Shown: in pieces, positions 8,901 to 17,355 of the stretch
Position numbering within the stretch: position 1 is the first letter of the stretch
Layout: the number at the start of each line of letters is the position of its first letter
From: Alkalimarinus sediminis
GTDB lineage: Bacteria > Pseudomonadota > Gammaproteobacteria > Pseudomonadales > Oleiphilaceae
Assembly (NCBI RefSeq): GCF_026427595.1
Contig: NZ_CP101527.1
Location: 1,931,001-1,995,000, forward strand
Length of the DNA stretch: 64,000 bases
Direction of reading: 5' to 3'
The notes under the pieces: model-generated
Seen by the model: the letters and a program-made list of their open reading frames with translations, nothing else
Told to the model about the DNA's origin: nothing
Databases searched by the model: none
Position numbers and translations under genes: made by a program

Positions 8901-10775
8901 CAGCTACCTTCGACAGACAAGCTTTCTCTGATAGCAAAAGGTAATCACTTAATTCAACAGCAAGCAAAAAGCCCATTGTTAAACCGCCTAAGCATTCGAC
9001 TTAACAAATTCACTACATGGCGATTAGAACAGCAGTTAATAGACAGTGCCGGCAAGCGCTATATACAATTTGAGCAAGCACCGATATCAAACCCAAAAAC
9101 TCAAATTAGACGCAGTTTAAGCGGGCAGCAAGATACATCTAGCCAATGGCTATCTGCATTTAACGATTCCAACATTAGTATCAATAGCAGCAACCCCATT
9201 GAATTAAAACTAGAGCTGAAACAGCTACTCCCCACTAACGCATACACTACTGATGGTGCAACGGTGAAAATATGGTTAAACCAAAAACCTTACCAAGATG
9301 TTTCTCTGACACCCAATAACCAGTTTAAGACCTTAGCGTTGAGTCTTAAAGCAGGCAACCATCAACTCAGGCTAGCCATGTTAAATGCGAAATCAGAGCA
9401 ACAAGTCGTATTTAGAGCCTTTCGTAAAACCACCAAAAACCAATGGGCGCTCATCGAAAATCCAGTTAAGCAGGCCTATTCGGTCAGTTTGAAAGATAAC
9501 CCTGTAAAAGTATTCGCCGCGGCGTCACAGTGGCTTCGCATTGACGATATTGAAAATGGTCATGTTTCGTCTAGCTACTACTTTCAACAAGAGAGCGGCA
9601 TCCTCACGCTTTTACCCAAACCCGGGCAGGCAGAACGGCTTATACGAGTCTATACCCTGCAATCAAAACCAAACTCAATCGAGTTACCCGCAAGCACACC
9701 CCCAATACATCTGGCACCAGCACCCCCTACCCCGTATCAACCGGTCGCCAGAGAGTGGGTGTTCGAAGATAATCTAGAGCTTGGAGAAGAAAACGAAGGC
9801 ACCTGGGGCGGCTACTTAAAATTTACAAACAAGGCATCGAGCGAGGATACAGATAGTGATGAAGATGATATTAACACTTCGCTAAATGCCTTCCAGGTTG
9901 GGCACCTATATCGCAAAAAGTTAAATGACGACAGGTATTGGTCTACGCCTACTGGCGACTGGCACAGCGACGCCTATTGGAAAAGTGACACGTTTTTACG
10001 GCATACCAACGATAGCGGTAATACCCTAGGCACAGAACAACGATATATGTTGGCAGATCCCCTCACCGACTGGCGGCTCAGTTTGAAGGCCAAAGCTCAG
10101 TATTTTCAAGCCGATAATGGCCTTAGTGATGATGTGCTTAATGTCTATACAGATGCTCAATACCGCCATGACTGGCAGTTCAACCGTCAGCAGAGCCTTT
10201 ATGCCTCTTTAACGGGGTTTGTTCGATATCTAGATAATGACGACCCCAACGGTCCCGACTCAATAGACCCTTTAGTTTATAGTGACTATAAACGCGATCA
10301 CCTCTATGGATGGCGCTTAGCCGGTCTTTGGCGTTATCGGTTATGGCAAGACAGCCGCCTTAACGTCGGCACTAAGATCATTAGTAATGAGAAGCTATCT
10401 ACGCTCGACCAAATGTCGGTTCAGGCAGGCTACCAGCAATACTTTAAAGGGCTTACAGGGGCATTAGCATTTCGGCATATCCAGCGTTTTAGTGACGATG
10501 ATCGTCAAAAATCGAGCCAACAAAATGAACTAAAAGGCAGCCTTCGCTTTCACCAGTGGAACAGTGCCGGTCACGAATGGTATGGTGCACTGGATTTAAC
10601 TCACAACATGACTGAAAAAGACAACGCTGTAGCACTAACCTTTGGCTTTAATCATAGCGATGGTCGAGGTGTAACCGATTATTTACCTACTGTGCTTCCG
10701 ATGCGAGGCCTGTATCAGCAGCAGAGCACCCAACAGCAAAAAATGAATACACAATCGGATCAGCCCTCACTATGA
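5919..10775 (+). CDS. Large periplasmic protein with C-terminal outer-membrane beta-barrel, putative polymer exporter (polymer operon gene 4)
   Basis: 1618 residues. Signal peptide of about 36 residues ending 'VYA-Q'. Residues 40-560 are beta-rich and contain repeated carbohydrate-binding-like or Ig-like segments. About 560-740 is helical, with TPR-like stretches such as 'RWQETVASLAEQHSWAKAI'. Further beta domains follow. After a proline-rich linker (about 1255-1280) and an acidic segment, residues ~1280-1595 show the alternating amphipathic, Tyr/Trp-rich strands and Asp/Asn-rich loops of an outer-membrane beta-barrel; I count roughly 14-16 possible strands. A helical TPR region plus a C-terminal barrel is the layout of BcsC, PgaA and AlgK/AlgE. 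I infer that it carries the polymer across the outer membrane. Start ATG overlaps the gene 3 stop (ATGA) and the stop overlaps gene 5 (ATGA). The family itself is not recognised. The barrel does not end in a terminal Phe; about 24 polar residues follow it. Confidence 0.72.
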   Translation: MKYSTGKPSTARAEALIQTLKTLCLLTLLFCVPVYAQMNVPADKLHWDDIPNWEHAKGKVSRAYIQHSDWHAVTLQPKASVTYRIPRNAFTRLVSDSSEQANNIMLSRGDGNGLFSPITQVNKIDSSLLIMPESHYWQLLIHNSDDKPATLSVMTSRKTGQKSIPLARELIAPNNSQTGWITTPHLSQRDNYAYANGVSSISYSVEGPLFVEVESLLLETAIDENLPSYLINTQLDGKPWQQWQHHAAHYPFIRRSSDLPNADQSETTEFKTSTYTEKYYLQIPEGQHTLSFRSYRPIALRLFKDSPWGLLGNEDFLYPKLKEHQQRQIDYQLGLNRLIDSLLSHPPAEADQLLGRWRDQHTFLKSIQERSVNRLQFYRPLTASTVSTPPLNLLNLNSVVAKYKSIQEHPALLDNEANDNDSKSAFTELSANQQASFSLPPLSGPTTLRVRIADLNDQNASFLLTNQKGETNTIIYRPEFRSKLLNSATEQLKAGETATTETFIPLSSSTTTLTVKSLAKATSKLQLAYLTTHKPKISANELSNLLNQLSENKRADIVAFLQGRYQEPKEEPSERINERLMQLSLSNLAHRVQVRSKQFEQATPTLDPRLLSNSPVPVRWQETVASLAEQHSWAKAIEIVTPLAMHQDITIRIPAAKVLSALLLKSGEFFLYEQWLLKVIKSPAYIDYINDAEQALVNRYKAQGRMGSLEKLSAYRFNQSADIRYLKLMGDSLSHESSLALRQTIDATYSALATQQNTVDSSQRLSTAQTTLTAPSRLWQTVESGAFTSASSMLLYGHALDSYSYRLTANPSQPLLFTVEGPTRLAVSYRTLLTQGEQKSQNSWITLRDNQHAHHIPTFSSPQSNEVSLVGSENKLSVEQRFEYQVGEGTHQIELRPEHGDMAIGLSTRSSDATNINRLAVNDPQHPLSLTDHDINSSLALNSQNETAASNNATKTILRLIWAIEHPQQGDANQKNEAAESEGLSSTNQLSSTSQLPSTDKLSLIAKGNHLIQQQAKSPLLNRLSIRLNKFTTWRLEQQLIDSAGKRYIQFEQAPISNPKTQIRRSLSGQQDTSSQWLSAFNDSNISINSSNPIELKLELKQLLPTNAYTTDGATVKIWLNQKPYQDVSLTPNNQFKTLALSLKAGNHQLRLAMLNAKSEQQVVFRAFRKTTKNQWALIENPVKQAYSVSLKDNPVKVFAAASQWLRIDDIENGHVSSSYYFQQESGILTLLPKPGQAERLIRVYTLQSKPNSIELPASTPPIHLAPAPPTPYQPVAREWVFEDNLELGEENEGTWGGYLKFTNKASSEDTDSDEDDINTSLNAFQVGHLYRKKLNDDRYWSTPTGDWHSDAYWKSDTFLRHTNDSGNTLGTEQRYMLADPLTDWRLSLKAKAQYFQADNGLSDDVLNVYTDAQYRHDWQFNRQQSLYASLTGFVRYLDNDDPNGPDSIDPLVYSDYKRDHLYGWRLAGLWRYRLWQDSRLNVGTKIISNEKLSTLDQMSVQAGYQQYFKGLTGALAFRHIQRFSDDDRQKSSQQNELKGSLRFHQWNSAGHEWYGALDLTHNMTEKDNAVALTFGFNHSDGRGVTDYLPTVLPMRGLYQQQSTQQQKMNTQSDQPSL
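8868..8921 (+). repeat. In-frame 18-bp tandem repeat, three copies
   Basis: Three successive 18-base units (8868-8885, 8886-8903, 8904-8921) encode LSSTNQ, LSSTSQ, LPSTDK inside gene 4. The first two units differ at one base; the third is more diverged. They lie in a low-complexity linker and would change its length by six residues per unit without breaking the frame. Confidence 0.8.
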
Positions 10776-13700
10776 CCCAAACACTGAATAGTAAAGCCTT
10801 AAGCAAACAGCTTACTACTGCTCTCTGTTTAGGGTTAACCGACCTTAATCAACAACTTGAGGGTAAAAACATAGCCCGTTGTCGATATGACCTCAGATTG
10901 TTTATGCAAAGTCGAAGTGTGCCAGATAGCGAACTACTTCCGTCCATCGTAGACTTTCTAACCGCTGAGCTAAAAAAACAGTTAGAGACACTCGATCAAC
11001 ATCAAAAACACTATCTGGCATTTTTAAGCAACAGTCGCAATGCGGTAACTGAACTTGAACGACAAAACTATATTTTGCAGTTCTCAAGTCAGCTCGGAGC
11101 AAGTCAGAAAAAGCTACAGGGTGATAAAGCCTCCTTCAAACGCTATTTCGGTATCGACGCGATATCCGAACGCTATGCACGCTTGAACAAAGACAATGAA
11201 CACTACATCACCTTTATACTCGATCGGTTAGCACATATTACTAGCCATTGGTTTTCTGAGTTAAGTGAACAAGCGATCAAGCAACGTTGGCAGCAGATTC
11301 AACTTGAGCCCATTCTTGTTAATATGCTCACCCACTTTCAAGAAGACCGGCTCAAACACGCCACCTTCAAATGTTTAAGTTTTATCATTCGTCGTTTAAA
11401 GGGCAATCATGCGGACTATTTAGGCAGCGCCACTATTCATTATGTCTATCGTTTCGCCCAAGATTATCGACAACCAATATGGACGCAAGTAGAAGCTGCA
11501 GCGCTAATTGCAGAGATAGAACCCCAGAGTCTATTATCAATTGCACAACGGCAATTTGAACACGCAAAAGTCGATGATCTCATATTCTTACGGCGACACC
11601 TGCTAACTGTCATCGCAGATCATGCTAGCGAACATCCCCCACTCTACAGCATTGTTCCACTAGCCCAGAAGGATCCTAGTGAATTTGTACGCCAAGGGCT
11701 CGTTAACATACTGCCAAGCTTGCCGGGTACGCTAGTGCTGCAGTTGATCACCCCACTAAGCAATGACAGTAGTGATCAGGTAAGGGCCAGCTTAGCGTTA
11801 CAGTTGCCTATATTGGTCTCTCAAACAGACCTGATAGAGATCTGTAGTCAGCAGATATTGACGTTTCTCGACCCTGTTCAATCATCATTTGTGTTACGAA
11901 CGACTCTCCATACAAGCGTTGAGTTTTTCCGCGCAGTCAGTCAGGCTTCATCATTACAACATACAGCAGATAGCCTCACTGAACAGCCTATTTACACTCA
12001 ATTAATCGACGCGATATCAACACTTCACACTGAACATGATGAAACCAAAGTCAGACGCTGGGCCGCTAATGCTCGAGAACAGTTATGGGCAGCGGTCTAT
12101 AAACTGAGCCGTGAAAATGAGTTTAATGATACCCAGAAGCTAATAGACAAACTCTCACTCCAAGACCTCCCCCTTGGAAAATCACGCCGCCTCCCCAGAG
12201 TGATTAGAAATAATCTAAGCTCTGAATCCCAGGCACGTTTGCTGGCAGTTAAAGCACAGGATGGGTTTGGATTTGATATCACCGCCAGCAAAGTGACAAG
12301 AGACCATAAGATCAAGTTCCGACTTTGGCGTTTTCTTCATGAGCTACGACATAGTGCGACAGACAAACGACAGAACTATTCGCATTTAACAGGTAGAGTC
12401 TATTACGGCGAGCAGCATATCCCTTCAAATATGGTGTCTGAATGCAGCGCGACAAAAGTACCTGGAGAACCTTTATTTCAAGAGAATGAGCAAGGCTGGC
12501 GCCCGTACCTACCATTGGTTGATCAGATAATTTCTTCGCTAGATCAGGGCTGGCCGACTCAACCAATAAAAATCTTCACTAGCGAGGGTATCACATGGCT
12601 AACCCCTCCTAGCTCGCTTTGGGGCCGTTTAAAAGCCCGCGCTACATTGGTCTGGCATTTCAAAACTTTCGCCCAATTACGTAACTGGTCTGAGGGTGAT
12701 GCCGAAGCGCCCGATGCATATTTAAAAGCAATAGTCGCGCTGGGCTTTACGGTACAGTTAACGCCACACACCGACCACAATAAAAAGCCCTTTAAGTTAG
12801 ATCGACAGGTTCAACAGTTCTTCCCGGTGGTTCTTCCACCCTGGTTTATGGACAGTTGGCGTCAGTTCGAAAATTACTTTTTTTCTGTCTACCAGAACAG
12901 TCTCAATCATCTATTAATATTTTGCGGCGGATTATCCGCGGTCTTTTTTGGCAGTCATCTACGAGCAAATTGGCAAATGCGCAAGGCTCGTGCCGCAATC
13001 CCGCTCGTCATTGGTGGCTGGGGTACCCGTGGAAAATCAGGCACTGAAAGACTTAAAGCTGCCCTGTTTAATGCTATGGGCTATCATGTGGTCTCTAAAA
13101 CCTCTGGCTGTGAAGCGATGTTTTTACATGGTACTGCCCTGCAACCGCTGCATGAAATGTTTCTATTTCGACCCTATGATAAAGCTACCATTTGGGAGCA
13201 AGCTCAGGTCGTCACACTGTCAGAAAAGTTGGGAGCTGATGTATTTTTATGGGAGTGCATGGGGCTGACACCCCGCTATATCGATATTTTACAACAACAG
13301 TGGATGCGTGATGATATTGCCACCATCACCAACTGTTACCCTGACCATGAAGATATCCAGGGGCCTGCCGGTGTAGATATACCCAGGGTAATGAAAAAGT
13401 TCGTTCCCAAGAAAAGCATATTGATTACCAGTGAAGAAAATATGCGCCCGTTTCTTGATGATGCCTCCCGTGAAAAGCAAACCGAGATGCATAGTATTAA
13501 CTGGTTAGATGCAGGGCTACTCACGAACGATGTGTTGAGCCGCTTCCCCTATGAAGAGCACCCTTACAATATCGCACTAGTAACAAAAATGGGTGCACTG
13601 CTAGATCTTTCGCCAGAGTATTGTCTCAAAGAGATGGCCGATCGTGTCGTACCTGATTTAGGGGTGCTTAAGATCTATCCTGTCGCTCATGTTAACGGGC

Positions 13701-15007
13701 GATATTTGGGGTTTATAAACGGCATGTCGGCCAACGAACGCTTTGGAACCCTAAGCAACTGGAAACGAGTAGGACTTTACGATACACACATTGAAGAGCA
13801 GCCGGATATTTGGGTATCAACTGTGGTCAATAACCGAGCCGATCGTATTGCGCGTTCACAGGTATTTGCCCACCTGCTGGCTGAAGATATTGGTGCAGAC
13901 AAACACTTTCTGATTGGGTCTAACTTGGACGGTCTGCAAAACTACATTGACACCGCATGGGAAGACTATATTCAAGAGTTAAGCGTAACAGATTCAGAGG
14001 CAGATCATGCTCAAACCCAAGAAAAAATAGCCGCCACTTTCTGCGAAATTGCCAAACGCCTTAGAGTTCCATCCAATCAAAATCAGGTATACCAACGCTT
14101 ACAGGCAATGCTAAAAGGTGTAAACCTGCCACTGAATAATTCCGAAGCTCTGCCTGATGTCGATCTACTAAATATCGACCAACTAAATGTCGACCAACTA
14201 GCCGAGCAGCTAGAAGCGCATCTTAATCGCAGCGATTTAATCGATGAAAACAAGCAGAGCATTCTGCTGCAGTGGCAACAGGATAATGCTGAGTTAGCAC
14301 TTATTAACGCGCTACTAAAAGAGATTAATAGTGTTAGTAAAGTTGAGCTTCCAACTGTTATAAAAAAATGCCAACAGCAGCTAACCAGTTGGTTTAAAGC
14401 ACGTTTTGTCGTTGTTTCTGACTTTTATACTAATGGTAATCAACTTGTTTCAATTATCGCTAACCATACCCCTGCAGGCCTCACTAACCGAATTATGGGG
14501 CTACAGAATATTAAAGGCACAGGGTTGGATTTCGTCTATCGCTGGCAGTCTTGGGATCGCACCTACACACTGTGCGAGCAGCTCAACGCTGATGATGAGT
14601 TAACGGCAAAAAATGCAGTGAGTGACCTCGCACGAATACAAGACTTCGGCGTACTCGACCAACAGAAAATTCTTAACGCTATCGAAACAGTTAAACATAA
14701 GCCAGTGGCACAAACTGAGCAGTTTCAAACTGAGCTCGAGCTTATTGGCGATAACCTTAAAAACAATTTACAGAACACCCAAGTCAAATCAAGCACCGAG
14801 CAGCACCGGTTTAAACTCTATTTGATTAATTTTATAGAAGCCCTGCTCGACCCAGGGCAAGCTATCAAACGCCGCAAAGCGGCAAATCAAATTTATCAAG
14901 ATTTGGCAGATGAACGAATTAGCCATGCCCGCGCTGCGATCGCGCTGCAAACCCTCAATAAAAACCAGAAGGGAGGATGGCTAACTAAAGCGCTTAATAA
15001 AAATTAA
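10772..15007 (+). CDS. pgsB: PgsB/CapB-type poly-gamma-glutamate ligase with long N-terminal HEAT-like extension (polymer operon gene 5)
   Basis: 1411 residues, far longer than Bacillus PgsB (about 390). Residues 1-~450 are helical and contain HEAT-like units (for example 'DPSEFVRQGLVNILPSL'). A membrane segment is at about 713-728. The Mur-ligase-like domain follows, with the nucleotide-binding loop GTRGKSGT at 751-758, identical in its GTRGKS core to PgsB/CapB. Then come a 'WECMG' acidic site and the family signature 'TNCYPDHEDIQG' at about 852-863. PgsB ligases activate the gamma-carboxyl of the growing chain with ATP and add glutamate at the membrane. A helical insertion (~1080-1210) with a 15-base tandem repeat at 14168-14197 precedes the conserved end. 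The start overlaps the gene 4 stop by 4 bases. No PgsC-like gene is in the window. The enzyme class is secure; the exact amino acid polymerised is not known. Confidence 0.85.
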   Translation: MTQTLNSKALSKQLTTALCLGLTDLNQQLEGKNIARCRYDLRLFMQSRSVPDSELLPSIVDFLTAELKKQLETLDQHQKHYLAFLSNSRNAVTELERQNYILQFSSQLGASQKKLQGDKASFKRYFGIDAISERYARLNKDNEHYITFILDRLAHITSHWFSELSEQAIKQRWQQIQLEPILVNMLTHFQEDRLKHATFKCLSFIIRRLKGNHADYLGSATIHYVYRFAQDYRQPIWTQVEAAALIAEIEPQSLLSIAQRQFEHAKVDDLIFLRRHLLTVIADHASEHPPLYSIVPLAQKDPSEFVRQGLVNILPSLPGTLVLQLITPLSNDSSDQVRASLALQLPILVSQTDLIEICSQQILTFLDPVQSSFVLRTTLHTSVEFFRAVSQASSLQHTADSLTEQPIYTQLIDAISTLHTEHDETKVRRWAANAREQLWAAVYKLSRENEFNDTQKLIDKLSLQDLPLGKSRRLPRVIRNNLSSESQARLLAVKAQDGFGFDITASKVTRDHKIKFRLWRFLHELRHSATDKRQNYSHLTGRVYYGEQHIPSNMVSECSATKVPGEPLFQENEQGWRPYLPLVDQIISSLDQGWPTQPIKIFTSEGITWLTPPSSLWGRLKARATLVWHFKTFAQLRNWSEGDAEAPDAYLKAIVALGFTVQLTPHTDHNKKPFKLDRQVQQFFPVVLPPWFMDSWRQFENYFFSVYQNSLNHLLIFCGGLSAVFFGSHLRANWQMRKARAAIPLVIGGWGTRGKSGTERLKAALFNAMGYHVVSKTSGCEAMFLHGTALQPLHEMFLFRPYDKATIWEQAQVVTLSEKLGADVFLWECMGLTPRYIDILQQQWMRDDIATITNCYPDHEDIQGPAGVDIPRVMKKFVPKKSILITSEENMRPFLDDASREKQTEMHSINWLDAGLLTNDVLSRFPYEEHPYNIALVTKMGALLDLSPEYCLKEMADRVVPDLGVLKIYPVAHVNGRYLGFINGMSANERFGTLSNWKRVGLYDTHIEEQPDIWVSTVVNNRADRIARSQVFAHLLAEDIGADKHFLIGSNLDGLQNYIDTAWEDYIQELSVTDSEADHAQTQEKIAATFCEIAKRLRVPSNQNQVYQRLQAMLKGVNLPLNNSEALPDVDLLNIDQLNVDQLAEQLEAHLNRSDLIDENKQSILLQWQQDNAELALINALLKEINSVSKVELPTVIKKCQQQLTSWFKARFVVVSDFYTNGNQLVSIIANHTPAGLTNRIMGLQNIKGTGLDFVYRWQSWDRTYTLCEQLNADDELTAKNAVSDLARIQDFGVLDQQKILNAIETVKHKPVAQTEQFQTELELIGDNLKNNLQNTQVKSSTEQHRFKLYLINFIEALLDPGQAIKRRKAANQIYQDLADERISHARAAIALQTLNKNQKGGWLTKALNKN
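14168..14197 (+). repeat. 15-bp in-frame tandem duplication
   Basis: Two units, 14168-14182 and 14183-14197, encode LNIDQ and LNVDQ and differ at one base. They sit in a helical linker of the PgsB-like protein. Confidence 0.7.
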
Positions 15008-15008
15008 A

Positions 15009-15899
15009 TTAACCATTAGAGGCTGATAATAGTTGATGAATCTGTTTTGCAGTTTGCGCCGGGTTCTCTTGCATAAAGCAGTGCCTTCCAGATACAGCTT
15101 CTGCGGTGATAGCGCTGTTGATCTGCTGTAATGATTTGGCTGAACTTAAAACAAACGGATAACTACGGTCGCCATAAATAATATGAGTAGGCGTGGTAAG
15201 CCGTTCAAGAGAGGACCACAATCGCTTAGGGAACGACGCAAAAATAGCAGACTCCCGACGTGGTGGACATTTTAGTTTTATTCCAGATGCCGTCTCTTTA
15301 AGGGCATGATTCACATAAGACCACAAGCAATCATCTTCCCAACCTTTAAACATCCCTCTGTGATGAAAGTAATCAAACGCCTCTTGCCGATCGGCCCACT
15401 CACTACGGCGGCTCTTTGCCCTTCTCGCTAACGATGTAAAGTTCAATAGCCCCAATGGCTCAGACAATACCGCAATTCTCACCATCGCCTTATTAAAAAA
15501 CACCGGGTCAAGCAGAACTCCGCGAGTAAAAAGCGATGGATGATTAGACATCATTAACGACGACAACACTCCACCAAAACTATGGCCCATAGCGATTGTC
15601 GGAACATTGGGCCATAGAGCTTGCTGAAAGTGTTGCCAGACTTCCACACAAAGTTCGGCATTTTTATTCCAGCCTCTAAAATGACCACCTACATCGCTGT
15701 TGCCGTGCCCTTGTACATCACTAATAAAAATATCGAAATGCGCCGAGAGCGGCTCAAGCATCGCTTCATACACTAACCCGCAATATCCATTACCATGAAG
15801 AAAGTGAATAACCGGTTTGCCCGTTACCTCAGTATGATAACCCCTAACGGTAAAACCAGCAGATAGCTGGTACTCCCACTGTTTTAGTTTCTTTAGCAT
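15009..15899 (-). CDS. Alpha/beta-fold hydrolase
   Basis: 296 residues from the ATG at 15899, which has an AGAGA ribosome site; a TTG at 15914 would add five residues. Motifs of the alpha/beta hydrolase fold are visible: 'HFLHGNGY' (oxyanion region), the nucleophile elbow 'GHSFGG', a late Asp in 'YGDRSYP' and a terminal His in 'SGRHCFMQ'. This matches esterases, lipases and C-C hydrolases; the substrate is unknown. Its stop codon is separated by one base from the stop of the convergent polymer operon. It follows the glycosyltransferase gene by 48 bases and is probably cotranscribed with it. Confidence 0.82.
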   Translation of the reverse strand: MLKKLKQWEYQLSAGFTVRGYHTEVTGKPVIHFLHGNGYCGLVYEAMLEPLSAHFDIFISDVQGHGNSDVGGHFRGWNKNAELCVEVWQHFQQALWPNVPTIAMGHSFGGVLSSLMMSNHPSLFTRGVLLDPVFFNKAMVRIAVLSEPLGLLNFTSLARRAKSRRSEWADRQEAFDYFHHRGMFKGWEDDCLWSYVNHALKETASGIKLKCPPRRESAIFASFPKRLWSSLERLTTPTHIIYGDRSYPFVLSSAKSLQQINSAITAEAVSGRHCFMQENPAQTAKQIHQLLSASNG

Positions 15900-15947
15900 T
15901 AAGGTTTCTCTCAATTTAAATAGTGGCTTATTACGACGCTCTAACAG

Positions 15948-17303
15948 TTAGTTTGATGGCGTAATCTCCGTAGCTGTCATTGACAACAATTTAACCGCCT
16001 TATCCCTTAATTCAACACTCAAGACCTGCGACTCGTTCAAGACCTCATTCAATATCAGAGAAGCATAACCATGATCTCTCAGATAGTGAATAAATTTAAG
16101 CGTTTTAAACGCATCAAACCATACGTTCATTTGCTGTTTAAACTGTTGCTCAGTGCCTGATTGTATAACGGCATGCTTCCATGCACGAGCAAAACCCAAT
16201 GCTTCAAGGGCTTCAATCAAGGGAGTACCAACCGCTTCTATTTCGAGTGATTCTAATATATTAGCCGATGATTCTAATTCGTTATTTTTGCGCGCATGCC
16301 AACTTTTGTTAATTACCTGATGCGCTAACTTTAGCTGCTGGAAAATACCCGGGTGATAAAAAACGTGTGAAGCGACGGCATGTTTGTTTTCTGTAATTTT
16401 ACAGATCGCCGGGCCTGTACCAAAAGGGACTCGTTGGCTAGGTCTAGCAGCAATATGAATAGTTGGTGAAGGTAAGTTAGAGATAGGCCCTACTTTGGCT
16501 AATTTATTCAGCAAGTAAAAGTCCTCCCCCCCAGATCTTTTGGGAAACCCTCTAACCTTTGCATAAGCTTCAAAATCGACAGCGATTAAACTACCAATAG
16601 TATGATAAGCATAACCTGAACCTGCCCATTGAAGCGATTCAACATAATATCTTAGCGACCAATCATAAAGCTCACTGGCAGTTTCATATCCTGTTTCTGC
16701 AACATGGATAAAGGGATACACTAACGCCACTGACTCCTCCATTGCCTGGCGACCAATATGCCCAACATTAACACAGTCAAAATAGTCATCGGGTAATGTC
16801 ACATCGGCATCGGTTGAATGAATCCAACGACTTTTAATCGTTTGATTAGCAATCAAATAACAGGCTATATCAGCACCTACTTTTCGCGCTAGTCCAACAC
16901 CCTGTTTGATAGGTATCCGTTGCCCTTCACTGCATCTATCAACAATAATCGCCCCGCGACCGGGCACTAGCTCACCATAGTGTAAATTTTTGCCAATAGA
17001 AACCGTCTGAACTCGCTCCTTAAGTGCTTGTAATAAACTGGTAGTTCGCGTCTCAGCTTTGCCATCACCACCTTCTGGGCAGTTTACGACTAGCACAAAT
17101 AAGACGGATAGATGGTGACTCGAATGAGTAGAAGAAAATTCGGTATTAAGTAACCGAAGAACATCATCAAACGACTCATCATACAGGGGTATGACGAGCG
17201 TATGATCGTATTTTGCGTGAATATTGCTTAGCTGCGTAACTTCTGGTTCTGAGTACCCTGCTAGATATTTTTCAACTGCTTGATGCTGTTTATCGGAACC
17301 CAA
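15948..17303 (-). CDS. Family 2 glycosyltransferase (GT-A fold)
   Basis: 451 residues. The N-terminal part reads as a GT-A nucleotide-sugar binding fold: 'TLVIPLYDES' near residue 35, a DxD-like 'STDADVTLP' for metal and nucleotide sugar, and 'GGEDFYLL' as the later acceptor/catalytic acidic motif. No membrane segments are evident, so it is probably soluble or peripheral. The start is TTG at 17303: a stop lies three codons upstream, no ATG occurs near the N-terminus, and GAGAGG is spaced five bases before it. The acceptor and the sugar are unknown. It sits between a secreted DUF3108-like protein and a hydrolase in one strand-consistent group. Confidence 0.78.
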   Translation of the reverse strand: MGSDKQHQAVEKYLAGYSEPEVTQLSNIHAKYDHTLVIPLYDESFDDVLRLLNTEFSSTHSSHHLSVLFVLVVNCPEGGDGKAETRTTSLLQALKERVQTVSIGKNLHYGELVPGRGAIIVDRCSEGQRIPIKQGVGLARKVGADIACYLIANQTIKSRWIHSTDADVTLPDDYFDCVNVGHIGRQAMEESVALVYPFIHVAETGYETASELYDWSLRYYVESLQWAGSGYAYHTIGSLIAVDFEAYAKVRGFPKRSGGEDFYLLNKLAKVGPISNLPSPTIHIAARPSQRVPFGTGPAICKITENKHAVASHVFYHPGIFQQLKLAHQVINKSWHARKNNELESSANILESLEIEAVGTPLIEALEALGFARAWKHAVIQSGTEQQFKQQMNVWFDAFKTLKFIHYLRDHGYASLILNEVLNESQVLSVELRDKAVKLLSMTATEITPSN

Positions 17304-17355
17304 TTCGACCTCTCAACTAACATTACAGAGTCATCTCCGTTACATTAAACCGCGA

